Part shown: positions 34,978-41,892 of the stretch, one piece after another | Numbering within the stretch: position 1 is the first letter of the stretch | How the letters are laid out: each line of letters starts with the position of its first letter | DNA from: Mercenaria mercenaria | Lineage: Eukaryota > Mollusca > Bivalvia > Venerida > Veneridae | Length of the DNA stretch: 64,000 nucleotides | Direction of reading: 5' to 3' | Assembly (NCBI RefSeq): GCF_021730395.1 | Contig: NC_069371.1 | Coordinates: 54,012,001-54,076,000, forward strand | Made by a program: the position numbers and the translations under genes | Notes under the pieces: model-generated | The model's input: the letters and a program-made list of their open reading frames with translations, nothing else | Databases searched by the model: none | Told to the model about the DNA's origin: nothing

Positions 34978-35051
34978 GTTGTTTTAGAGCTGAAAGTCAG
35001 GATTTGCAAAGTTTGATCTCTTTGGCTTAGTATACGTTATTGGTGACGTAT

Positions 35052-35088
35052 TCTTACGTTTTTTCGTGTTTCCACTGCCCTTCTTACG
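35052..35088 (-). promoter_or_regulatory. CGTAAGAA motifs upstream of the capsid gene
   Basis: Minus-strand CGTAAGAA occurs at 35058-35051 and CGTAAGAAGG at 35088-35079, 75 and 105 bases ahead of the capsid ATG at 34977. The gap is longer than before the other structural genes, so assignment is tentative. Confidence 0.3.
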
Positions 35089-35091
35089 AGT

Positions 35092-35361
35092 TTAACCCTC
35101 TTCTTCCTTCTTACGTTTAACTTCTGACTTGGCGATTTCGGTCGCCTGTGCTACGGGGGATACCAGTTGTACTGCTGGCTGCTGTTTCATTTCGGCCATT
35201 TTCCTAAGATGAGCACCGCTACCCACAATGTAACGACCCATATGATCAGGCCGTACGTATCCGTCCCTGAGGTCTTTGAAATGTTGTATCCATTTTTCGG
35301 GGTCCGGTTTATCTGGTACCCATTTTTCTTGTTTATAATCGTACACTTCTATGGAACCCAT
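35092..35361 (-). CDS. Small Polinton protein with D-P-E-K-W pattern (capsid block)
   Basis: 89 residues, looks whole. It contains P-D-P-E-K-W-I-Q-H-F-K-D-L, then G-Y-V-R-P-D-H-M-G-R-Y and G-S-G-A-H-L, and a basic/acidic tail K-R-K-K-E-E-E-G. A D-P-x-K-W ... G motif protein is a regular but uncharacterised neighbour of capsid genes in animal Polintons, as far as I recall. Its start overlaps the end of the penton-like gene by 13 bases, and it lies directly upstream of the capsid gene, which suggests a virion-associated role by position only. Confidence 0.6.
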   Translation of the reverse strand: MGSIEVYDYKQEKWVPDKPDPEKWIQHFKDLRDGYVRPDHMGRYIVGSGAHLRKMAEMKQQPAVQLVSPVAQATEIAKSEVKRKKEEEG

Positions 35362-35780
35362 ACCTTCTTGAAATGTAATACGCAGTGAACATCGTTTGCT
35401 TTAATTTCCACAGGTTGTAAATCTTCGTCTTTCAAATAGAGTCTCACCGAGTTAAAGTAATTCACAGTCACAGGTAGGTACACAGGACGAATATATTCTA
35501 TATATTTAAGCTTCTTGTATCTGGTTTCTATCTCTATGTTTCTTAGTACGGGTAATAAAGTGTCTCTAACGTAAGATTCTCGCACCAAATCGCAGCACAA
35601 ATACAGTCGTTTACTTCTGGGTGTAAAATCGCAGGTAAGTGAAATTTCAGTCACAGCGCATGTCCAGCGATCCTCTAAAGTGTATGACTTGGGAAACTGA
35701 ATGTAAAAATCTGAGGGTTGATTGTTCTTACGTATGTTCTGAGAGTCCCTACTGCTAAGATAAAGGTAAAAGTTGGTCAT
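35349..35780 (-). CDS. Minor capsid (penton-like, single jelly-roll) protein
   Basis: 143 residues, looks whole. The N-terminus F-Y-L-Y-L-S-S-R-D-S, then N-Q-P-S-D-F-Y-I-Q-F-P-K, L-E-D-R-W-T-C-A-V-T-E-I-S-L matches the start of Polinton and virophage penton proteins (leader, N-x-x-x-x-F, 'L-x-G-x-W-x-v-a-L-x-E-I'). Known family role: pentameric capsomer at the five-fold vertices. It is shorter than many family members, so a C-terminal reduction is possible. A CGTAAGAAG motif lies 32 bases upstream of the ATG. Confidence 0.72.
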   Translation of the reverse strand: MTNFYLYLSSRDSQNIRKNNQPSDFYIQFPKSYTLEDRWTCAVTEISLTCDFTPRSKRLYLCCDLVRESYVRDTLLPVLRNIEIETRYKKLKYIEYIRPVYLPVTVNYFNSVRLYLKDEDLQPVEIKANDVHCVLHFKKVWVP

Positions 35781-35811
35781 GTTTTCATTTGCATTCGTTT
35801 GATATTTGGCT

Positions 35812-35818
35812 TCTTACG
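35812..35818 (-). promoter_or_regulatory. CGTAAGAAG motif before the penton-like gene
   Basis: Minus-strand CGTAAGAAG core at 35818-35812, 32 bases ahead of the ATG at 35780 and overlapping the stop region of the upstream gene. Same position and core as the motif at 36194-36200. Confidence 0.4.
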
Positions 35819-36161
35819 CTTCTCTGTTCGTCCTGACTTCGTCCAGAATAGTGTCAAAAAGATGGGGAGCTCTCAACAATACGGGTATAAGTGAGTGATG
35901 ACGTCTTAACAATGTTTTCTTTCTAGTTAATGATACGTTTCCAGAAGCCAGGGACCGTAGCAAAAGTCTTTTCCTTTCAAGTAACTGTACATATCTTCTT
36001 GCTGGATTAATCGTTCCATTAATCACTCTCCTGGCCACTTGAGCTATCGCCTGCATTTGACTCGTCGTCATATTGATGATCATGTTTTTTCTAACTGCTA
36101 CAGTAGCATCTTTCAGTTGGAGAAGATAGTTGAGTTTAAGGTACACTTGAGACTGATTCAT
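35814..36161 (-). CDS. Small basic helical protein, paralogue of the 32499-32822 product
   Basis: 115 residues, looks whole. It has the same layout as the plus-strand protein at 32499-32822: L-L-Q-L, V-R-K-N-M-I-I, M-T-x2-Q-M-Q-A-I-A-Q-V-A-R-R-V-I-N-G-T-I, L-L-E-R-K-R-L-L-L-R-S-L-A, R-K-K-T-L-L. Strongly basic and helical. Function unknown. Its place in the structural block, between the TBP-like and penton-like genes, and its basic charge would suit a core protein, but that is inference. A CGTAAGAAGG motif lies 33 bases before the ATG. Confidence 0.7.
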   Translation of the reverse strand: MNQSQVYLKLNYLLQLKDATVAVRKNMIINMTTSQMQAIAQVARRVINGTINPARRYVQLLERKRLLLRSLASGNVSLTRKKTLLRRHHSLIPVLLRAPHLFDTILDEVRTNREA

Positions 36162-36193
36162 GTTTGTTTATTGGTTTCGTTACTCTCACTCCT

Positions 36194-36200
36194 TCTTACG
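36194..36200 (-). promoter_or_regulatory. CGTAAGAAGG motif before the 36161 gene
   Basis: Minus-strand CGTAAGAAGG beginning at 36200, 33 bases ahead of the ATG at 36161. Best example of the candidate late-class element. Confidence 0.4.
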
Positions 36201-36244
36201 CGTGTAGAGTTCCAGTTCAATTAATACTGGGTAGACCACATCAT

Positions 36245-36712
36245 CTAGCTGAGTGTGATCTTTGATTCAGTAATGACCACTTTACCACTGTGAAAACAAC
36301 AAAAATTGACTCTATCATTTTTTAAATTCACCGCTGAAAATAGTTCGGGTTCATACACGGTCTGTCTTTCTTTTACCAACTGATTTAAGTCTAGGGTGGT
36401 ACTTAAGGTGTGACTGGCTGACACGGTTATGCATTTGATCTCTTTCAGACACACTGTGTACCCTAATCGCTGTATACGTCTGGCATAACGTCTTAGTCTT
36501 TGACGTCCCTGTTGAATACTGGTCGCTTTTCCATTACAGTTGATAACGCCGTTGGAGAAGACTAAGCAATTTCCTCCTATGGTCTTGTGTTGCCAGATCA
36601 GTCCAGGGAATGTTCTAGGATCGTAACGAGCGTTTGATATACGATAACACAAGCGCCTCAAGTCAATAGCACAGTCCAAATGGGCACTGTACACAACGTT
36701 GGTGATAATCAT
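36245..36712 (-). CDS. TATA-binding-protein-like protein (two TBP repeats)
   Basis: 155 residues, looks whole. Both halves of the TBP saddle can be followed. Repeat 1 (about 1-88) has I-T-N-V-V, D-L-R-R-L, N-A-R-Y-D-P-R-T-F-P-G-L-I and L-V-F-S-N-G. Repeat 2 (about 89-155) has Y-E-P-E-L-F and S-G-K-V-V-I-T. In cellular TBP four phenylalanines kink the TATA box, and all four are present here (Phe35, Phe52, Phe125, Phe140). The DNA-contacting Asn of repeat 1 (Asn5) is kept, whereas the repeat 2 position reads I-K-C, with Cys94 in its place. The protein stops soon after the last strand, about 25 residues short of cellular TBP. No species-specific N-terminal domain. Likely role: helping host RNA polymerase II start on the element's TATA promoters, or competing with host TBP. 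Too diverged to be a recent host pseudogene. Confidence 0.82.
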   Translation of the reverse strand: MIITNVVYSAHLDCAIDLRRLCYRISNARYDPRTFPGLIWQHKTIGGNCLVFSNGVINCNGKATSIQQGRQRLRRYARRIQRLGYTVCLKEIKCITVSASHTLSTTLDLNQLVKERQTVYEPELFSAVNLKNDRVNFCCFHSGKVVITESKITLS

Positions 36713-36795
36713 GGTGTTGACTCTCCAATAGCTCGGCTATAAATGAAGATAAATGAAACTTATCTGTCATATAAATACAAGTCAGATCACGTGGT

Positions 36796-37908
36796 CTAGG
36801 AGTACTGCGTCACGTCTTTTTCGGGAATCCAACTATCGTATTTCGTTGGCCAGTGTAACCACCTTACAAGGACTTGTCTTTGTTTGTTTCGAACTCTTTT
36901 CTTTAGTATTTTTTCAACATGGTACTCTGTGGTTTCGTCAACGTTGACCGCTTGTATTTCCTGTTCATAAAATGTCCCGTCTACCTGATCGTCATTATCC
37001 CAGTCAGCCAGAGTATACACAGGTATACCTTCTCTTTTGAAACGCGTTTTAATCTTAAATATTTCACCCGTCCACTTTTGTGAGTATTCCCTATCGAACA
37101 CACTTTTCACGTGAGATACACGTACCGTTTGACCTATTTTGAACTTGTACTTTTTCTTGATTAGTTTTGTTTTACCCCCTTTGGTTCTAATTAAATATTG
37201 CTGAAGCCTACTTTCTCCTTCATTCTCTTTCGTTATGTCTACGGGTCTCTTTCCGAGGCTCCTGTGAATTGTGCGGTTATATCCTTTTAATGTTTTTTGG
37301 AGGACACTAATATAGCGCTGTGTTCTGTTATGTAACATGTACCTGAATAGCCTGTGCTTTAGATTTTTGATTAGTATTTCCGCGTAGTTAGCCTTTGTCT
37401 CAGTGTTTAGGGCGTAGAAATGATGAATTCCTTCATGTTGAAGATACTTATTGACCTCCTTGCTTCTAAATTCCATACCCCTGTCGGTTCTCACCGTATT
37501 AGGTTTTCTTGGGCCTGATAGTATTCGCTCTAGTGCGTTCACTATTTCCGTACCTTTTTTACTTTTAATTGGATGACAATAAGCAAAACGGGAGAAAATG
37601 TCTATGGACACCAACACGTATTTGTAGCCTTCATTTTGTTTGGCTAAGTCAACCATGTCCATTAGATCCATATCCCATTGGCTGTCTATCCCTTGGACAA
37701 TTACACGTGATCGAGGAAATTTACGTCTGGCTCCTCGAGTCAAAGAAAAAGACTGTTGACTTTGAAGCCATTTCCTTATTCTATGTCTTCCGATTTTATA
37801 TTTACCTTCGGACTTGATATATTGGTAGACTTTTTCAACACCTGAAAAACTAGCGGGGTGTTTGGGGTCAAAATACAGAGAAGATAAGTGCTCCTTCCAG
37901 TTAGACAT
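36796..37908 (-). CDS. Retrovirus-type integrase with C-terminal chromodomain
   Basis: 370 residues, looks whole. The rve core has the acidic triad: Asp81 in W-D-M-D-L-M-D-M, Asp142 in R-T-D-R-G-M-E-F, and Glu177 in N-Y-A-E-I-L-I-K-N. An N-terminal helical segment of ~60 residues precedes it, and an SH3-like region (about 250-310) follows. The last ~40 residues are a chromodomain (Y-H-V-E-K-I-L ... V-R-W-L-H-W-P ... D-S-W-I-P). The family role is integration of linear DNA with 6-bp staggering, in line with the CATTTT duplication seen here. The chromodomain could direct insertion to modified histones. It lies between the TBP-like and BIR genes. Confidence 0.93.
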   Translation of the reverse strand: MSNWKEHLSSLYFDPKHPASFSGVEKVYQYIKSEGKYKIGRHRIRKWLQSQQSFSLTRGARRKFPRSRVIVQGIDSQWDMDLMDMVDLAKQNEGYKYVLVSIDIFSRFAYCHPIKSKKGTEIVNALERILSGPRKPNTVRTDRGMEFRSKEVNKYLQHEGIHHFYALNTETKANYAEILIKNLKHRLFRYMLHNRTQRYISVLQKTLKGYNRTIHRSLGKRPVDITKENEGESRLQQYLIRTKGGKTKLIKKKYKFKIGQTVRVSHVKSVFDREYSQKWTGEIFKIKTRFKREGIPVYTLADWDNDDQVDGTFYEQEIQAVNVDETTEYHVEKILKKRVRNKQRQVLVRWLHWPTKYDSWIPEKDVTQYS

Positions 37909-38170
37909 CTTTTATTATTGATAACATATAACGAGTTTATTCATACAAAGTTACAACAAATGTATAGCATATTCTTACAAAGTTGTTATTAATATATTAT
38001 AATACAGTAGAATACAGAGTAGGTGTTGTTCTACAGTTTTCTAAATACTGTTCCAAAATATCGAGTAAATGTTCAGCAGCTTCACAATATTCTTGTCTAA
38101 ACTGATACTGTCTAATCCAGCCATTTATCATTGTCACAGTCATATAAACAAATGCAAACATATCTTGTTT

Positions 38171-38578
38171 TTATAAGTTTGTTGCGTTATTTGTACTGCA
38201 TCTATTATTGACAAATAAATTTGCCCCTGTAGTAGTTGAACTGAATGCTCCAAACCCACCAGATGGTCTCGTTGCTGTTATTGTTCCAAAGCCACTATAC
38301 TGTATTTGTTGAGGGGCTCCCACTATTCTTATATATTCGCAGTTTGGAGACCATTTAAAGTGTTCCCTCAATGCACAGTCCGCCCTTTCCCAAGCGCTCA
38401 ACTTCACGTGACATCGAAAACATTCACACATGTCCGATTTTCCGCTGTAAAACAGTCCGGCACTTGCCAGCTCATACTTGTTTGGAAGCATTTGTTTCGG
38501 GTAAGTTTCGAACGTCTTCAGCCTATTTTCATAATATTCCATATTTTTGTTTAGGGGTGTGCAGTCGATAACGTTCAT
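38171..38578 (-). CDS. BIR-domain (IAP-like) protein
   Basis: 135 residues, looks whole. One baculovirus IAP repeat, about residues 19-83: R-L-K-T-F-E-T-Y-P, L-A-S-A-G-L-F-Y-S-G, then zinc ligands Cys53, Cys56, His73 and Cys80, which fit C-x2-C-x16-H-x6-C exactly. No RING finger and no second BIR. The tail (about 88-135) is rich in glycine, serine, threonine and asparagine with two G-F-G repeats. Family role: binding caspases or IAP antagonists and blocking cell death. Bivalves have greatly expanded IAP families, so capture from the host is plausible. A second Met at residue 13 could be the true start, because the TATA box at 38610-38619 leaves only ~9 bases of leader to the first ATG. Confidence 0.88.
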   Translation of the reverse strand: MNVIDCTPLNKNMEYYENRLKTFETYPKQMLPNKYELASAGLFYSGKSDMCECFRCHVKLSAWERADCALREHFKWSPNCEYIRIVGAPQQIQYSGFGTITATRPSGGFGAFSSTTTGANLFVNNRCSTNNATNL

Positions 38579-38609
38579 TTTGTCAATGATACAGCCTTGT
38601 AGTACATTC

Positions 38610-38641
38610 GTTTATATACATTCAAACCGATTTCTGATTGG
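38610..38641 (-). promoter_or_regulatory. BIR gene promoter: TATA and CCAAT boxes
   Basis: Minus-strand GTATATAAAC at 38619-38610 and CCAATCA at 38641-38635, directly ahead of the BIR gene. Same pair of boxes as before the polymerase and PC4 genes, though the two boxes are closer together here. Confidence 0.5.
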
Positions 38642-38719
38642 TGTCTATTTTTAGAACTTCTGTCTCACTGGTTGCTATTTTTAGACATGGTACATCATTG
38701 TTATTTTTAGAATATGACC

Positions 38720-39211
38720 TCAGTAGTTCCCATAATCATTTGGATTACATTCTGTACATTGAAGCGCCCCTAACTGATTCATATGATCGCTTTGTAGATA
38801 ACAGGGTACCACTGCATCTAATTCAGGGAGCGTCCTTCCTATCTGTGACACAACTTCTTTCAAACAGACATACTCTTTTGGTCGCAAACATATACCTTTC
38901 TTTGTCGGTACCACTTCATTTTCGGGCTTCCAATACTGTCTTATGTCCACGCATACGCTGTTTTCTGTAATGTTACAATAAACATTACCTCCAAGGTGAC
39001 TCCAATAGGACTGCTTATCTTGTAACGCCTTATCCGCATAGGTTAGTTGGTCTACAAAATTCCTCCATCGCATTAATGTTAAACTGACACCTTTCTTCGT
39101 TGGTTTGTTGCCTTGCCACTCCCTAATGTCAACTCTCATTTCCCCTTTCCACTCGTTCACCTGCACATAACGATCATTTCCCAAAGCGAAATAACATCTG
39201 GAAGTTGCCAT
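38720..39211 (-). CDS. Tandem PC4-domain (p15 coactivator-like) protein
   Basis: 163 residues, looks whole. Two PC4 core domains in a row. Domain 1 (about 6-56): Y-F-A-L-G-N-D-R-Y-V-Q-V, F/W-K-G-E-M-R-V-D-I-R-E-W, P-T-K-K-G-V-S-L-T. Domain 2 (about 70-125): N-V-Y-C-N-I, V-C-V-D-I-R-Q-Y-W, P-T-K-K-G-I-C-L-R-P. The K-K-G-[IV]-[CS]-L strand and D-I-R-x-[WY] strand are the PC4 signature for binding single-stranded or melted DNA. Cellular PC4 acts as a dimer of one such domain, so a tandem copy may make the two-fold unit in one chain. The C-terminal tail has C-x2-C. Likely role: transcription initiation or replication-fork ssDNA binding. Strong TATA and CCAAT boxes precede it. Confidence 0.82.
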   Translation of the reverse strand: MATSRCYFALGNDRYVQVNEWKGEMRVDIREWQGNKPTKKGVSLTLMRWRNFVDQLTYADKALQDKQSYWSHLGGNVYCNITENSVCVDIRQYWKPENEVVPTKKGICLRPKEYVCLKEVVSQIGRTLPELDAVVPCYLQSDHMNQLGALQCTECNPNDYGNY

Positions 39212-39263
39212 GTTTCTTGGTTGAGTATCAAAACTCTAATGACGAGAAGAAATATTACAGCGT

Positions 39264-39352
39264 ATTATATACAATGAGCCCGCATTTGATTGGTCCATAA
39301 ATACGAGTATTTGATTGGTTGTCTATTTATAGGTATTCCGTTCTTTCATTGG
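39264..39352 (-). promoter_or_regulatory. PC4 gene promoter: TATA box and three CCAAT boxes
   Basis: Minus-strand TATATAA at 39272-39266 puts a start site near 39241 and a ~30-base leader to the ATG at 39211. CCAATCA lies at 39293-39287 and 39318-39312, and CCAAT at 39352-39348. The same CCAATCA-TATA layout precedes the polymerase gene. Confidence 0.55.
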
Positions 39353-39423
39353 TGGATATCTTTAGAAACCGATGTCATATCTATTTATAAAATGACAAGT
39401 TCAAACATGTGCTGGCAATAAAA

Positions 39424-39711
39424 TCAGGCAATGGGATAGGCCGTAATGACAAAAAGTACCTTCTTTGTTTTGGTGTACACAACTTTTATCTTGTGAGTCG
39501 GCTGATCTGTGTATCCTTGAATTCCAATATCATAATTAAACCGTTTTGTAAGTTCGAAACGTTTTCCACGTTTTATCACAACATCAGGTTCTTTCAAACA
39601 GCTCTCAATTGCAGTATACATAACACGCTCGTTAAAAAAGACAGAAGCTTTTAAGTTATTTACATCCAAATGCTTTTCTACCGCATGAGTAGAAAGTTTA
39701 AACGTAGTCAT
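39424..39711 (-). CDS. Small protein, possibly BECR-fold RNase-like
   Basis: 95 residues from the ATG at 39711. The frame stays open upstream to 39858, but that extension holds a CCAAT box and a TATA-like TATTTAAT, so the shorter start is preferred. Features: F-K-L-S-T-H-A-V-E-K-H near the N-terminus, a basic middle, and T-H-K-I-K-V-V-Y followed by the end V-L-F-V-I-T-A-Y-P. An early His pair with a final V-x-T-A-Y-P strand recalls BECR-fold RNases (the EndoU/RelE-like group seen in bacterial polymorphic toxins). This likeness is by eye, and I cannot confirm catalytic residues. It is the outermost right-hand gene of the element. Confidence 0.4.
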   Translation of the reverse strand: MTTFKLSTHAVEKHLDVNNLKASVFFNERVMYTAIESCLKEPDVVIKRGKRFELTKRFNYDIGIQGYTDQPTHKIKVVYTKTKKVLFVITAYPIA

Positions 39712-39754
39712 GTTGAAGCGTAAACAACAAGTAATGTGTAATGGGTCTAATTGA

Positions 39755-39782
39755 AGGATTAAATACATTAAATAACCAATCA
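39755..39782 (-). promoter_or_regulatory. Promoter-like boxes before the 39711 gene
   Basis: ATTGG (an inverted CCAAT box) and a TATTTAAT sequence lie 45-70 bases ahead of the ATG at 39711 on the minus strand. They support that start over the upstream in-frame one. Confidence 0.35.
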
Positions 39783-39858
39783 AAATGACGATATTTATGC
39801 CAGTTACAACAAGTAGGTTTAAGAAAATTCTCAAGCGTAACATTACTTGACGTCTCAA

Positions 39859-41127
39859 ATAGAGAGATTAAGGTCAGTTAGTCATTTAATAGCTGAACAA
39901 TTACTCCATTGGGTCAGAAGAAGGATTAAAATGTCATGATTTGTGCATGAATGCAATAAACGTTTAGTTCTCGCTGAGACCTTCATTTTAACACCAAAAC
40001 CAAGAGAATCGGTTCATAAATAAGCAAGATATAACATTTTAAAGATTGAAACCATAAATTTTGAATTTACCGCCAAAAGGTGACGTCACTTCAATCTTTA
40101 AACGCCAATATCTTGGGAACGGATCAAGATAGAGGTAAATATCTATACATTTTCTGAACCTATGCGACGAGATCTTTCCAATTCTACCTGTTTTAAGAGT
40201 TTATTGCAAAGTTTAAGAAAGGTTTAAAAATCGCTGTTACGTCATAACTCGATAACGGTTGAAAATCGAATCGAGAATGGGGGTTGTAAATGAAAGGTTT
40301 TTATGAATTCTATCACATGAAATTAACATCTCAGAATTGATGAATAGAAAGTGTGTCACGAAATGGGGAAAACTGATTGTTCAATGTTAACAGTATTTAT
40401 GTTTATTGAAAATCTTGACGATTTCCTAGAATGGTCGAAATAAGCTTTCTAGAACCTATCTGTACTTAAGACAGTATCCGAAAGACTATAAAAGTTTTAT
40501 AACACAAAATACTTGTTTCTATAATTTTCTCCTAAAAGTCATAAAATTGACCGAAATTTAATCAGCTTTTACAGTTTTCAAAGTATTAGTGTCAACATTG
40601 GCCAGTTCTCTTTCATACATTATCTTAAGCCGATCTCAAGTCAAAAAATAGTAATACTTAATATCCGCTGAAGGTTGAATTTCATGCCTAGACTTGTACG
40701 ATTATATTGAAGTGTATACTCTGTTAATTCAAAATTCTGGAAAAATGTTCCAAATTATATATATATGAAATATTGTGTGATGTGTTGGAGTATCTACACC
40801 GTAGTGGAACTGGCATGTTCAATTTCGGAGACTATGATGTTGTTGTAATAACTATAGATGACAAATGTAAAGTTACAAAGGAAGATATTATTGTGATACC
40901 TGTTAATGAAGTTGCAGACACAATCTGTGTATCAGGGTAATAGGCCCGAATGATTTTGATAATTTTGAATATTTTGATGATGTTACATATATTGTTTAAT
41001 GGAGCGTACGTGTGTGCGTGCGTGCATGTATGTGTGTGTGTGTGTGTGTGTGTGCGCGTGTGTGTGTGTGTGTGTGTGTGTGTACTTGTGTGTGCGCGTG
41101 TACTTGTGTGTGCGCGTGTGCTTGTGC

Positions 41128-41174
<47 letters not shown>

Positions 41175-41892
41175 TGTACGTGTGTGTGTGTGTGTGTGTG
41201 TGTGTGTCGAATCGTCTTGTAAAGACTTTTCCAATGGTACCTTACTTGACCAGGTTCGAGTGCGCAGAAAATGTAAATTTTACGCGTGATTGATTTCACT
41301 TCCGGTTTGAGTGTACCAACTTATAGTACTAGTCGAGAACTTCGGTTAGATACCCAACATGCCTAGGTTATCTTTAATAATAAAGGCATGAAGCCGGGTG
41401 TTTCCGGATGAATGATTCTGGTTTAAATCTCAATATCTGGAAAACGGATAGAGATAGACCCGTAATTGTACATATTTTCTGAATCTACTCGAAAATATCT
41501 TTCTAACAGTACCGGTCCCGAGCCTGTAAGATGACTTTGAAATTTTAATGACTTCATTTCCGGTTGGCACCTAGTTTATGGTAAAGTACAACTTTTGGGC
41601 TTTTCAAAAATGTCAGATACCCAAAATGTAAAAATGGACCCTAAAACGTCTTATTTTGATGATTTTAGCAACCTTCTTAAAAAAAGTCCTTTACAGGTTC
41701 TAAAACTCTGGATGGTCATTAAAAATGTTGGCAATTGTTTAAGAAAAATGTTCTTTAACATCATATCATTGATGGTATGAAAGAGGCACTTCGGTCCATA
41801 TGCGACCCAGACCTGATGTCACCTTCCTTCCCGTACTCAATACATGGATTAACTTGCACAGATCAATAGGCCTTTGTTAATGCATCCGTCCA
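39859..41892. other. Gene-free right interior of the Polinton
   Basis: Two kilobases without a recognisable gene, between the last minus-strand gene and the right terminal repeat. A diverged ~80-base repeat occurs at about 40105-40185 and again at 41430-41505 (shared ACGGATNNAGATAGA and ACATTTTCTGAA-type blocks). It also contains the CA microsatellite and, at its right edge, a further partial copy of the 85-bp terminal-repeat unit (41845-41892). Confidence 0.6.
41012..41207. repeat. (TG/CA)n microsatellite
   Basis: Nearly 200 bases of TG dinucleotides with scattered GTACTTG and GCGTG interruptions. It keeps several frames open on both strands (alternating Cys-Val or Thr-His), none of them genes. 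Confidence 0.95.

Noticed and set aside
39712-39858. Hydrophobic N-terminal extension of the 39424-39711 gene
   Set aside because: The extension contains the CCAAT and TATA-like boxes of the gene; the shorter product is preferred, though a membrane-anchored form cannot be excluded.
40832-41299. His-Thr and Cys-Val rich proteins
   Set aside because: Translations of the CA/TG microsatellite.
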